64,000 bases of DNA from positions 22,014,103 through 22,078,102 of the forward strand of contig CM067519.1 in the NCBI GenBank assembly GCA_034509495.1, written 5' to 3'. Positions 33,831 to 45,345 of this stretch are shown one piece after another. The DNA is from Acestrorhynchus altus (lineage: Eukaryota; Chordata; Actinopteri; Characiformes; Acestrorhynchidae). Each line of letters opens with the position of its first letter. Within the stretch, counting starts at the first letter, position 1. The notes under the pieces are model-generated. The model had not been told where the DNA came from, searched no databases, and saw only the letters and a list, made by a program, of their open reading frames with translations. A program made the translations under genes and the position numbers.

Positions 33831-35023
33831 ATAAAATTACAGAGGTTAAAGGAAATGTATGGTAAAGGAAATCTTAAAGGCTGGTGAACGGTGGCCCTAA
33901 ATTACTGCACAGTTTTTTTTTAAGATTCTCTGGGTGCATCATAGTCCATTAATGTCCTCACTAATAAGCACTCAAGTGGACAAGGAGTAGAGGAAAAGAA
34001 TGGGTTAATGTTTTAGTCATTATTCCTTAAACCTGAAAAAAATCCATAAAATTTTGAATCTGGAAACTTTTATTTCGTTTTTTCATTCATTGATGAAACA
34101 TTTCGACTGCTTATTGTTTGGATTATATTTAAGTATCAATATTTGTCAGTGTCTGCAATGAAGTCACGTCATTGGCTGGTGCAGAACACATGTCTCGACT
34201 GCTCTCCTTTTATGCCACCTACCCCACACATGTCTCCTCGGACGCACAGAGAAAATTAGCATTGATTTCCTCGCAGTCCTGATCAATGAGATACACCCCT
34301 GAATGATCCACTGCCTCTGCCTTTGAGTGCTTTCCAGAGGGCCTCTCCTGGGTACTTTGTGCATGCTCCCCCTCCACCCATTCCTATTTAGGTCTAGCCT
34401 AACCAAATAAATCTTACACGTTTACTATATAGATGGAGTGGGCCATCAAAGAGGTGGGTGCTAAAAAGAGCTGGTGGAAAGTTTCCCAGGCTCTACCCTC
34501 TCAATGGCCTACTTGTCCTGTCTTAAGAAAGAATTTAAAATCGCTTTCCTTCATAGAGCCCCACTGCCTGAGCTCCCCGCCCTTGAATCACACACCATCA
34601 TGAATATGCATGAGGGCCACTGTTTCCAATACATGTCCATCTGGTTTAGTAGAAGGTGAAATGACATGAATGCCTTCATAGTCTTGATATTAAATGGCTT
34701 AGTGGGTCTTCAGTCTGAAGGACTCTGCAGATCAGATTTAAACATCATTCTAAGCCTAATGTCTGAGGTTCCCTCTGTTGATGCCAGAACATCGATGGTT
34801 TCATATTTGAATCCAAATTATTGTTAAATAAATGTATGTTTAAGGAGTGTTTAAATCTTATATTTAAAAGTAAGGGTATATAATGTTTTCTTTATCTTAC
34901 TCATTTAAAATGTGCAGTTAAAATATGTACTTATTGTAGAAAATAATAATAAAAATGATCATTTTTGCAGTTGCATCAACACATGTATTACACATCTCCA
35001 GTCAGTCTGTATGAGATACTACA
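33831..35023. other. No gene recognised
   Basis: Anonymous sequence; frames at 34,164-34,406 and 34,474-34,659 have no motifs. Confidence 0.5.
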
Positions 35024-35306
35024 GTTGCTCCATCCCATCACCTCAACCTCCAGTTACTCCACCCCCACCTCCTCAGCACTCTGTAATTTGACCCTCATCT
35101 CCTAAACAGCCCATTACTCCACCCTACCTCCTCAACACCCTATAACCCCACCCTCACATGCTTAACATCCTGTTACTTCAATCCATCTTCTCAATGCCCC
35201 ATTACTCCACCCCATCTCCTCAACATCTCATTACTCGACCCATCTCTTCTGGATTCCTCATTACTCCACCCTATCTTCTCAACTCCCTGTTACTTCATCC
35301 CATCGA
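35024..35306 (+). repeat. Minisatellite, about 30-bp units
   Basis: About nine variants of cccattactccaccc joined to atctcctcaac, for example near 35,050, 35,110, 35,200, 35,230, 35,258 and 35,288. Pyrimidine-rich, with unit-length and base variation. Confidence 0.85.
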
Positions 35307-35887
35307 AGACATCATGACAAGAAACATGCTGAACAAGAACTAACAGAGAATTATTATTATATTCTGCATGTTTGTGTTTACATAATTTTGACTGACAACA
35401 TGTCGGAAAAGAAAAAGAAAAACTTAGCATCTGTTGTCAAATGAGCAACTGACCTGATAGCAGAAGAACCTCAATGTTGCAAGCGTGCTCCACTGTCATA
35501 TGGGCTAAGTGATCTTTGCCAAAGTCCTGGCAGTGATGAGTAAACGATGATTAGCTTCATGATGCCACAAGCACAATAATAAACAGTGCTTTGAATGTAC
35601 ATGATTCAGCTGAGTCAATTGGTTGCACATGATTGAAATGTGTTACAACAACACATTTCCTGCCAAAAGGAATGAACAAAAGGACAACAAAGGACACTTT
35701 GGATGTAACATCATTATGTCATGTGCAGCCACTTCATTCAGGCATTTTATATCTGAAGATTGCTTTTGCTATAAAAAAAAGCAAACCTTAGTTTTAGATA
35801 ATAAAAGAAAAGCATTTCATTCTCAGGCCTGAAACACACAAGGACTAAAATATAGGCACTTTAGCCAAAGCAGGATGGGTTTTTTCT
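35307..35887. other. No gene recognised
   Basis: Anonymous AT-rich sequence before the fold-back element. Confidence 0.5.
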
Positions 35888-36550
35888 CCGATCAACCATA
35901 ACATTATGACCACATTCTTGTATCTATTATATTCTGCAAGAGAAACAAGGATGCACTCCACCTCTTTCTGTGTATCCTTCTTTAACCCTTACTTTTTTCA
36001 ACAGTGGGACCCCTCAGGACCATCACAGAGCAGCTGTTATGTGGGTGGTGGGTCATTCTCAGCATAGCAGTGACACTGATGTGGTGGTGTGTGCGTTGCA
36101 CAGGTATGAGTGGATTAGACACTGCTGGAGTGTTTAAACACTATATCCTACCCAGTTGGTCATCGTTGTAGATGTAAAGTCTGAGACAGAAGCTCGTCTG
36201 TTGCCGCACAGTATGTGATGGTCATCCTCTAGTCCTGCTCATAGGACGCTGCCCAAAAGTCTAGCAGTGACACTGAGGGGTTTAAACACTCCAGCAGCAC
36301 TGCTGTGTCTGATCAATTCATACCAGTAGAACACACACCAACACACCACCACCATGTCAGTGTCAGTACAGTGCCGAGAATGACCCACCACCCACATAGT
36401 CGTGGTCCTGTGGGGTCCTGACCAGGGTGTAAAGGGTGAAAGGAGGATAGTAAAGCATGCAGAGAAACAGATGAACTACATTCTGTAATTATGGAGCTAC
36501 CAAATGCTCATGTATGGACAAGAAGTGATTATAATGCATTGTTTGATCAG
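35888..36550. mobile_element. Full-length palindromic Tc1-type fold-back element
   Basis: Left terminal repeat 'ccgatcaaccataacattat' (35,888) has a decayed counterpart 'tataatgcattgtttgatca' at the right end. Inside, the left arm words 'gtgggtggtgggtcattctc', 'agtgacactgatgtggtggt', 'tatgagtggattagacactg' and 'ctggagtgtttaaacac' recur as reverse complements in the right arm ('gtttaaacactccagcag', 'ctgtgtctgatcaattcata', 'caccaccaccatgtcagtgt', 'gaatgacccaccacccacat'). The loop is near 36,150-36,240. It has no gene and is likely a non-autonomous DNA element moved in trans. Parts of the family are at 1-158, 230-320 and 14,683-14,747. Confidence 0.85.
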
Positions 36551-37163
36551 AACAACTGAATGATTTTGCCCGGAAATTTAATGGGATGACCCGTAACAGT
36601 GCTGTATATGTAGATTCGGTCATTTTTGGCCAGAACTGACCAAGAAACAATCCAGATCATCCCAACAATTTCCCATTTTGTATGGTGCCATTTCAGTTAG
36701 TGTTGGGAAAAATACTTCATTCCCAGTGTCTGATTAACTGCTACCATCTGCTAAATCTGAGAACTATTTCTAAGCACATGATATGATATGATTAGATTCA
36801 TGCTATAACTGATTTATTGGATTTGCTGCTGTGGAGTGTGCTTGGCCTCACATTCTAATGAAGCTCTTGGTATTCTTCTTGTCTTCCCATAACATCCCTC
36901 CCTTTCAACCTTGGGGCATGAACCATGAAGACAGACATTTGGCAAAGATCAATGAATCCACATAAACTTTAAAGCTGTATAATAAATGGATTTATAGCCT
37001 TGAGTCAGGCTTCAAATACAATTCAAGTGTCTATCATCAAGCCAAACATTCAGCACCTGCAGGCAGAAGAAGCGTGAACATTTTAATCTGTTCTCAGACG
37101 CCAGTGTTTTGGTTGTGCTCTCCTTCAAAACATTGCTGCTCTCAGTAGCAAGAAGTAACTGAT
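36551..37163. other. No gene recognised
   Basis: Anonymous AT-rich sequence. Confidence 0.5.
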
Positions 37164-37446
37164 GAATACATCACTTTGGCGAAGTGAAGCAGATCAGCAA
37201 AAACGGCTGCATCCAAGAGGTAAGCAACGCAGATGTTTTGAAGATGTGTCCGACTTGGACCATTTATGTGAATATCATTTTGAGATTGAGAAGATATTTG
37301 TAGACAACAAATGTATTGTATGTAGCTGTTTTTTGACATTCTGGCAGTTTTATACATCATAAATGATTAACATCTTGGATTGTTATTGCTATCTGTAAGA
37401 GTCTCAGCTTATTACCATCATTTATACACCTGCTATGTTGTTCACC
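37164..37446 (+). repeat. Left arm of a large imperfect inverted repeat
   Basis: Pairs with 37,859-38,048. Shared words include 'gagaagatatttgtagacaa', 'agttttatacatcataaatg', 'attaacatcttgg', 'ttattgctatctgt' and 'tattaccatcattt'. This arm has two extra segments absent from the other: about 60 bases near 37,190-37,255 and 34 bases near 37,310-37,345. Confidence 0.85.
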
Positions 37447-37858
37447 TGCTTTAAACGTACAAGGCCAAAATAGATGTTTGGATCGATGCCTTGAAGGACA
37501 GGTTTTGGTTCTCTAAAGATCTTTTCAGTGGATTTTTATTTTCAGTATTTTTCAGTATATATTTTTCAATCTACTGCTTCTGGACTGTATGGTCACTTGT
37601 CCTGGACATTAACGCTGGCCTTCTCCCCGTGTTTAGTGAACAGAAAATAATTGACTTGCTCATAATTGTGTTTTCAGCCACGACTGTATAAATGATAATA
37701 CTGACCAAAAGCTACGTACAAAGCTAAGAATTTCTGTAATTCCTACAATGAAATACTGTTTTCATTACTTACATGGTCCCTAAAATGTGTTTTAGAGTTT
37801 TATAGAGGATTTGGTGTTGAATTCCGAATAAACAAATCTGATACGAATAGACAACCCT
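37447..37858. other. Loop between the inverted repeats
   Basis: About 410 bases of AT-rich sequence; the one 66-codon frame (37,491-37,691) is Phe/Ser-rich and shows no motif. Confidence 0.5.
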
Positions 37859-38048
37859 GTCAACAACACAGCAGGTGTAAAAATGATGGTAATAAACTGA
37901 GACTCTAACAGATAGCAATAATAACCCAAGATGTTAATCATTTATGATGTATAAAACTGTCAGCGTTGTCTACAAATATCTTCTCAAGTTCAAATAATAT
38001 TCATAGAAATGGTCCAAATCCTGGATGCTTTCACTTCAAAAAGTAATG
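37859..38048 (-). repeat. Right arm of the large inverted repeat
   Basis: Its reverse complement aligns with 37,169-37,446 with only scattered substitutions apart from the two extra segments in the left arm. It ends about 230 bases from the 3' end of the hAT remnant. Confidence 0.85.
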
Positions 38049-38279
38049 TATTGTTGAGGTATCGAAGCTCTTATTGGACAGCTACTGTAAAATTAGCTAC
38101 AATATTGTAGTGGCGTGAATCAAAATGCAGACCAAACACCCACAAATACAACTACAAAATGAACATGTATGAAAGTGCACAACATAGTTTCATTTTCTGT
38201 GTCACATGTCCAGAAACAATCACCGAATCCTACGAGTACAGTCGTTCAACAAAGCAAAACTCGCGCTCACAGTTATATA

Positions 38280-38960
38280 CCAGGCCAGTCCCTTTCCTTA
38301 TCAGTTCAATCAGCAAATCCTTTTCAATTGCGATTTCAACTGGGACGCCAGTCTGATTTGTCCTGTTGTGTATCTCGCGGAGCTTTTTCTTCTCTTCAGA
38401 GCGGAAAAACTTTGTTCAACGGAGACCCAGGTATGATAACAATTAAGAACACAAGAGAGAAGAGTCTAGAGAGGCTGTCAGTAAGTCCGCTCATTTGAAG
38501 AAAAAGTAGGAGGCCCCAGGGATTCTTCTCTGTGGAGTCCTCCATGGAGAACAAGACTGTTAGTTCAGTTTTCAGCAGAGTTATGTCCAAGTGCTCTTAA
38601 GCTTCGAATAAGAATGCAAATGTGGCCACAGGGAAGGTTTTCCTACACAAGCCAAAAGGCTGAGGATCCAACAGAGCAAGAAATTGCAATCTCTTGTGAT
38701 CAGAAAACCTGTTCCTGATTTGTGTTGTGACGTTGTCAGTGATGGTGTTGTGTAGCCTCTGAAAGTGCCTCGCTAAATCAGCGGTTGGGTTTCTCTCACT
38801 GCTTCGCCGAAACATGAAGTTGTCTCTCTCCCTCTTGGTCGTGCTGTGGAACTCTTGAAAGCTGGACATCAAGACTGCATTTGGTCTGCACTACTGCACA
38901 CAGCACATCAGCAAATGCGAGAATTAGACTGAAAGACGACAGCAGAATGTAAAACTCTAA
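38280..38960 (-). pseudogene. hAT-type transposase pseudogene, C-terminal part
   Basis: On the minus strand, from high to low coordinates: ADVLCAVVQTK and SLDVQ (about 38,865-38,920), FRRSSERNPTADLARHFQRL and RNRFSDHKRLQFLALLD (within 38,660-38,830), LLKTELTVLFSMED with PWGLLLFL (about 38,490-38,580), FSLVFLIVIIPG (about 38,430-38,470) and, after a frameshift near 38,425, SVEQSFSALKRRK (38,385-38,423). The last is the start of the hAT C-terminal dimerisation domain (usual spelling SVERSFSxLK). Stops and the frameshift rule out a working protein. The N-terminal zinc finger and first catalytic part were not found. Neighbouring inverted repeats at 37.2-38.0 kb may belong to the same element. Confidence 0.8.
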
Positions 38961-40123
38961 GCTTTGCAGCTGAGTGAGAAAACCATCAGCACATCACACC
39001 GAACTCCTCTTTCACTTCAAACACAGTACGAACAAGATGTGAAGTTCCATCATGTTGGTGCTGCACGGGCAGAACTCATCCAGCGGCTAAGTTCATTTTG
39101 GAGATTATGGGAAAAAAGCTGCGAGGCTGGAGAGGTAGGAGAAAAAAATCTTGCATGCACTAACCTTTGACAACCAAACAAGACGTGCGGAACAACCTCC
39201 TTCACTAGTCCTTGCACTTCATTAAACCCTGAAAATGTGACCGAAAAAGAACTCTGGTTCTTGAACTTGTTGTTTTCAGCTTTGTAAGAACTTTGTTTTT
39301 GTTTTTTTGTTTTTTTTGTGAACCATCCCGCACGTATCCTTTTCCTTTGTATGTGCCTAATGATGGCCACCATGATGATCCTAATGTCCTCAATGAGAGA
39401 GAAGTTAGCTGTCATGTTATCTTCAAGCTATTTCCAAGTTCTTTACCTACTTAAGTGTAAAGAAAAAGGTAATAAAGATTGTAATAAACTGAAAATTCCT
39501 AAATATGCTAATAAACAAAGTCATTAAACTAAGATTTGACACGTTCCTGTTCATAAATACTCTGTTAAAAGCAGTGGTTCTCAAACTGGTCCTCAGGGCC
39601 CTTTAGATGGTCCACAACTTCAGCACATATGGATTGAATAAAACTATGGACTGTTTATTTCTCCAGGAAGAACCTTTTTGCCATCTTAATTTTTAATATT
39701 CACTCAATCCAGCGGTGCACACTCAGCAGAGTTTGTTGGCACGACTGCCCTATGGTGCTTGATTATGATTTGGACAGCGATGGCTGAGATGAATAACCAT
39801 GCAGTGAGGCAGCTAGCTGACCTTTGGGCTTCCTCAGTCCCCTGACATTCATTTGAAGGCTCTGTGATAAGAAGTGAATTACCTTGCTGCTCGCTGCAGC
39901 TGGGGACTTTTTCAGCTGGCTGTAGGTGAGCTACACAGGGGGAGGGGAGTCTTATACTGTAGAGTCCTACGGCTTGTGCATCAAATGAATAAGCAGAGCT
40001 ACAGTAGATTGAAATGCATTTTCAGCAGCTCTGTCCTGTCTATACTGATTGGGCATAAAATGCTTTTCTGGAACACGTTAAAGGCATTACAGTTTGTACG
40101 GTGTAGCTGTTGTGTTGTGTTCC

Positions 40124-40125
<2 letters not shown>
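38961..40125. other. No gene recognised
   Basis: May include more decayed hAT sequence on the minus strand to about 39,420, but I read no firm motif. A scrap of the short palindromic family ('cagtggttctcaaactggtc', 39,573-39,620) is present. Confidence 0.45.

Positions 40126-40216
<91 letters not shown>
40126..40216 (+). repeat. (TG)n-(TA)n compound microsatellite
   Basis: Seven TG units, then TA units with one TTA interruption near 40,155. The Ile/Tyr-repeat frame is an artefact. Confidence 0.97.
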
Positions 40217-40219
<3 letters not shown>

Positions 40220-40289
40220 TGAAGAGAGGGATTAATGAAATTAATATCTAAAATTCATTACAGACTAATTTAACTGTAAGTTCAGAGAT

Positions 40290-40555
40290 AAAAGATTTAT
40301 AATCCTCTAATAAAAAGACTTGTATGGTTGAAAATAATAACTCACAATAATAATTATGAGCATATACCATAATAAAATCTCAAAATAATGAAATAGCATT
40401 CCAAAATAATCACTGTAATATCTAAATAATGATATATTTCCTCAAAATAATGACTGTTTTTGGCTTAAAATAATGATATACGGTTTCACAAAGTACTTTG
40501 TATCTAAAATAATGACATTAATTCACTTAATAATAAAACAGATTTTTACATGAAG
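40290..40555 (+). repeat. Degenerate array of AAAATAATGA words
   Basis: caaaataatga or close variants (aaaataataactc, caataataatta, tcaaaataatgaaatagc, ctaaataatgatata, tcaaaataatgactg, taaaataatgata, taaaataatgacatt) recur about ten times at 15-30 base spacing. Confidence 0.65.
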
Positions 40556-41572
40556 GAATGGTTCATTCATCTTCCATGTAATAATCTATTTTGCATCTTT
40601 TCCACAGTGATAACTGTTTTGCTCCTGATCATTTTCGCTTTGTTTTGGCGCTTCTTAACCCACTTATGAAGAGACTTGTGAGGGTGATGAAACCTTTGCA
40701 ATTAATAAAAAACAAAACAAGGATTCTCATAACTACCATCTCTTCTGTCTCAACGAGAAACACACAAAAGGAATCCAAACATACAAGGGCCCTTAACGAA
40801 TGAATAAATCATGATATGACGTAAATGGATGTGAAGCTGGTAATAAAAGCCTGATGAAAGCTTTGCGGTGTCGTAAATCAAACTGTGTTCATTTGGCCTG
40901 AAGGGCAGTGCTGTCAGAAAGCAGCCTGTCTTCTGCCCCCTGACTTGCTGCTGTTGATGCAGCAGCTTCAGTGCCCGTCTCTATTTACATGTACATATTC
41001 AGTCATAGTGGTGATAATATTCAAACATTTGTGTGACACACCTTTTATGCAATTTATAATTTACATATATATCAAGGCCATTAATTGAGCATCTTCTTAT
41101 AAAGATACAGAACATCTGTGGTCCGGTTGTTGAGTGTTATACAAACTATGACAAATATGCCTGTCATGACCACATTGACCGCCGGCTGTGAAAACGCCAC
41201 TGAAATGTCTGATGCACATTGAGATGCAGCCAAAAGATATTAGTCATGCAAAACCTGGGCTGAGCGACAGTGCAGTCGTGGTAGGTATAACTTCCCGAGG
41301 TGAAAAGTTCATTCCAACCTCCATATTAAGCCACCAGCCGGAACATAGCACATCATATTGTTTTAATGAACCATTTTTGTTATTTTGCATACATTAAACT
41401 GTATATGTTCAGCTGCATATTCATATTTCCACAGCAATGTCTTTACTCAAAACGCCTTACCATGCTGGGATACGATCTTGTGGTGTGAGTTTGTTTAAAA
41501 GGTTGAGAATAATCTAATTTGGATACTCACCATATTTTTTTATTGGCTGGACATACTACCATCACTGCTAAG
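40556..41572. other. No gene recognised
   Basis: Anonymous sequence; frames at 40,591-40,803 and 40,885-41,088 show no domains. Confidence 0.5.
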
Positions 41573-41584
41573 TGGGGTAAGCCC

Positions 41585-41645
41585 CAGAGGACTAAAGGAT
41601 AAGGCACTGGCCTCCTAAACCAGGGTTGGATTTGACATCCATTTG
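41585..41645 (+). mobile_element. tRNA-like SINE head
   Basis: gactaaaggataaggcactg resembles an A box, and cctcctaaaccagggttgga with ttgac a B box, in the arrangement of a tRNA-derived SINE. The body is not recognisable. Confidence 0.45.
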
Positions 41646-41754
41646 GGGTGGTGGTCTAGGACAGTGGTGCATCGGAAGCATGTTGGGCCCATAACCCAGA
41701 CATCAGGTCTTTGGTTGTTGATGTTTGATGCCGATGTCATAAAAATAATGAATG

Positions 41755-41868
41755 AGTTTGTTACTGCAGGCAGTTTGATCCCCTAAACTGGCAGGTGTGC
41801 TCTAACTCCCAGCTGCTCCCAGGTGCTGTGGAGCTGCCAGTGCCTGGGCACGGTGCTCACTGCATTTG
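41755..41868 (-). repeat. Reversed copy of the 33.7-kb dispersed repeat
   Basis: The reverse complement reads 'gcagtgagcaccgtgcccag', 'cactggcagctccacagcac' and 'ctgggagcagctgggagtta', the same order as 33,680-33,750. It ends directly against the LINE tail at 41,871. Confidence 0.6.
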
Positions 41869-41870
41869 CA

Positions 41871-41904
41871 TTTAATAATAATAATAATAATAATAATAAG
41901 AAAC

Positions 41905-41985
<81 letters not shown>

Positions 41986-42320
41986 ATTTTATTTCAAAGG
42001 CGCCTTTCTGGCACTCAAGGACACCATACAAAAGAGTAAAATAGACAGTAAAATTGAAATAATAAGAAACAAATAAGATAAATTATAAGAAAATAAAATA
42101 ACAGAGGTTAAGAATAACAGAGTCAGATGGAGAAGGCAGTTCTAAACAGGTGTGTTCTGAGAGCAGATTTAAAGTTTGGTAGTGAATTTATGTTCCTTAT
42201 GTGAGATGGTAAGGAGTTCCAGAGTTGGGGAGCAGAGCGACTGAAAGCTCTGCTCCCCATGGTTTTGGATTTTTGGCACTGAGTAGATGCTCTTATCCAG
42301 AGCAACTTACACAAGTGCTT
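41871..42320 (-). pseudogene. LINE 3' end: ORF2 C terminus, untranslated region and (AAT)n tail
   Basis: The minus-strand frame ending at 42,123 reads RAFSRSAPQLWNSLPSHIRN followed by SLPNFKSALRTHLFR, the hallmark end of CR1/L2-type ORF2 proteins, with a stop after FSI. Downstream on the minus strand, 42,000-42,050 holds 'gagtgccagaaaggcgcctt' and tgaaataaaatgtatt, then ATT units (41,873-41,984 on the plus strand as AAT, with short interruptions). Such LINEs end in short tandem repeats rather than poly-A, so I read the microsatellite as the expanded tail. 5' truncated near 42,320. Confidence 0.85.
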
Positions 42321-43237
42321 TGCTGTTCACTTAGATATCCTTAGGTAGTAGACTGCTCACTAATGTGTGAATTCACTAGTGTGGTATGTGTGTTTCACTA
42401 TGTGGAGGACAAATTCCTGTGTGCAAGCACAGTGGGTTTATAGGTATGTTTACATTTAATGTACTGTCTATACTAGAAATTGACTAAATAAGATGGCAGA
42501 TTTAGACACACTTTCCATATTTTTAGGCTACTTGCTGGACACTAGCATCACTGCAAAAGTACATGCATTGATGAAAATAATATCTAATTGCTGGTGTGGT
42601 CTGATTACATACTGGGCCTGGGCACAAGATGGCGTACATTTGCCTAATAAACAGGCTTTCAAAAGCTACTTTTGGGTAGTGTACCTCTTAATGAGAGATT
42701 GTTGACATATCTCTACGATGTATTCAAAGACATTTTGGCCATGAATTAGGAACCTGGACTGCAATAGACTGGAAGCATATCATCAATTAGTGACAAATCC
42801 AGCTTCTATTTGGGATTGGATTATAATCAGGTTTGAGGATGAAGGACTCATGGTGCCTTCATTTGGTGTGATTTGACACTATTACTCTGTCCAGCACTGA
42901 CTGTCCTCAACAAAAGGACGACAGTCATGACTCTTCAGTCATTAGCTCATGTGTAGTACACAATAGCCTTTAGAGTGCACTGCTTGCATCTAATTACATT
43001 GCAGAACAGAGCTCCCCAGGAAAGGTCAGAGCAAATGGCACAGCAGACAAATAGCCATCTGACTGTTGATGCATTCATATATTTTTGTGAGAGCACTGCG
43101 TCATGCATTCATTATGATTCATTTATTACATCGTTCTTGTTGTTGTTATGTTGTGTGATACATTTTAGCCTGGAAAAAAAAGAATTTTCATTCATTGCTT
43201 CTTCCTAAATTAAGGGTATTAAAAATTAAATTTTCCT
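42321..43237. other. No gene recognised
   Basis: Begins with 'gatgctcttatccagagcaa' (42,287-42,306), a word common in fish dispersed repeats. The rest is anonymous. Confidence 0.5.
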
Positions 43238-43545
43238 GATTTTATTGGAGTAACTGTCTATTGCTGTCTAGAGCTATGATGATTTGACTGCATTCAGTAA
43301 CAAGAGTAGTAGGAAGGCTGGGATGTTAAGTTATCACCTCCGCACTTCATCCCAAACGTGCTTGAAGGAGTCCATCACTCTAGAGAACGTAGACTCACTG
43401 CTATACAGCTCAATCCTGGTGGGCTTTATACCCCTCTAGCATGCAGCTCACAATAAGTTCATGCTTATCTGCTCAAGAGAGTCTTATTGTTTTGGCAGTA
43501 CTTCTCTACAGGGCCTAGACAAACTGTGTGTAGATTTGCACATTT
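43238..43545 (-). mobile_element. Tc1-derived miniature element, reversed copy
   Basis: On the minus strand: 'tagaggggtataaagcccac', 'caggattgagctgtatagca', 'ctagagtgatggactccttc' and 'ttactgaatgcagtcaaatc', preceded by 'ccctgtagagaagtactgcc'. The order is that of 56,700-57,060 reversed. Terminal repeats are missing. Confidence 0.7.
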
Positions 43546-45199
43546 CGTCCCCTTGGAACTATAAGGTTCTACCTGATATTTGCATATTCATATTCTGCAG
43601 AGTATATTGTTTCAGCGTTGTTGTTGAAATGCCTGCATATGCAATAGTCACTATGCAAGGCATGCAATAATTTGTGCAATAACATGCTATTTTTTATTTT
43701 TAATGATCTATTTTAATAGTTTTCCCCCAAAATAATGTTTCATTTTTCTTTGGCAATATGCATTATTTAGGTTTCCTTTAAGGAAAAATGCATCATGAAT
43801 AGTCATTCCTATACCTTTTAATATTGCAATATATTTCGCAGAACCACAAAATATATATTGTGCAATTTTTTTATCATTATGGTAGGTGTTGTTTTTTTAA
43901 GTTTCAAGTTTTAAGTATTATTTTAGTATATATTTTAGACTCTTCGTCTAGAAAATGTCACTATAAAGACTATAAAAACATTTTGAGGCTCAAAATCTCA
44001 AAATGCAGATCTCATGCAAAGATGCAATGGGTGCAACTTAATGTGCACATATAGAAATGTATTATTCAAGGTTCAGCGGATGTGTAGATCAGGCTTGTGT
44101 GGTTATAATTCTGTGTGGTTTGCCTGGTTGCTGTCACAGACAAGGGCAGAAAATGTCTAAATCCTGCTCTGACACTTCCTTCTTCCCTTTACACACCACA
44201 CGGTGTCCCTGAACTGCCTGATAAGGGCCTTTAAATAACTACCTTAGCAGAATATGTGATTTGAAAACCACTTCTCAAGGGCTCATACTTGCTCTCTTCA
44301 TCCTGCTGATTCCTTCTTCTGGTTTTTACCACCTTTTCCACATGAATTAAAGATACTCCATCAATGTGATTACAGCCAAACGTGAGTACGAATCATGACA
44401 TTACAGGGCATCATGATTTAGATTTACTAACCAACATTACAGCCAAGAAAAAGGTTGGGGTTACATTTTCCACACCTTTATTAGTAATGTGCCTCAGTAT
44501 TCCACAAGCCTTGAGTCTGATTACATGGGACAACTCCACCACAGTTTAATTCACAAAGCCTCTTTGCCAAATTGCCAGCATGTCAACATGGTGAGGCTCG
44601 GGTAATTGCTACATATTTTAGCCCTTGTGAAATGACCAACAGTCTCATAAATAAACCAAAGTCATGAATTATAAATATGGCTCACGCTGAAGTTGTTTTG
44701 TGTCCATTAGCTTTATGGTATTGACTTGGAAGACAATTAATATTCTTGTTTCAGTCTGTAATTTTGTGATGGGAGTAGAAGTCCTGAATTGTTTCTCCAC
44801 TAAATATAAATTACATGGTAAAAGGACGGTTTCTCAGATTCAGATTAAGGCTAATCCAAGCCTAAAAGGATTTCCAAGGTTAGACTTTCAGTCCCCATAC
44901 ACTGTTACATGAATAGGCACCGAAAAGAGTTAACTGGAATGATTGCATAGAAGAAAGGCTCACGCTTCCCAAAAGACCCTTCAATGAATATTTTTTTTAT
45001 ATTTTATTTTTATAATTGTTATAAATGAGATGTTTGAATGTGGAGAAACATTTTATAAAGTCTGTTTCTTGCTATAAGTGGAATAATAAGTCGGTTAGGG
45101 CCCCAGGACCACAAAGGGCCAAGTGTAAATGTTTCTGCTAATGACTTTGCTTCCAAAAACCTCAGCAAAGCACAGATGTTGTACATGACACTTTTAAAT
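43546..45199. other. No gene recognised
   Basis: AT-rich. 44,130-44,700 looks single-copy with no repeat signature. Confidence 0.45.
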
Positions 45200-45345
45200 T
45201 CAGCACCACCAACAGACAAAGTGAAAAACATCGATTGTCTTTGGATCGTGATCCAAAATGTGATTACTGGACAACTCCTGTTAGGTGTTCCCAGTATGCA
45301 GTGGTCAGTACCAAAAGGTCCTCCAAGGAAGGGATCCATTAGAGG
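45200..45345 (+). pseudogene. Tc1-type transposase, N-terminal (DNA-binding) scrap
   Basis: 'ggtgttcccagtatgcagtg' followed by gtcagtaccaaaaggtcctc and caaggaaggg spells CSQYAVVSTK and SSKEG in one frame, the second helix-turn-helix region of a Tc1-type transposase as I recall it. Everything else of the gene is missing. Confidence 0.6.

Noticed and set aside
35024..35306. Regularly spaced units considered as a CRISPR array
   Set aside because: Units are adjacent and variable, without constant repeats and unique spacers, and the DNA is vertebrate. It is a minisatellite.
38597..38872. Domesticated hAT-derived host gene
   Set aside because: Stops and a frameshift before the dimerisation domain, missing N-terminal half and no splice structure point to ordinary transposon decay.
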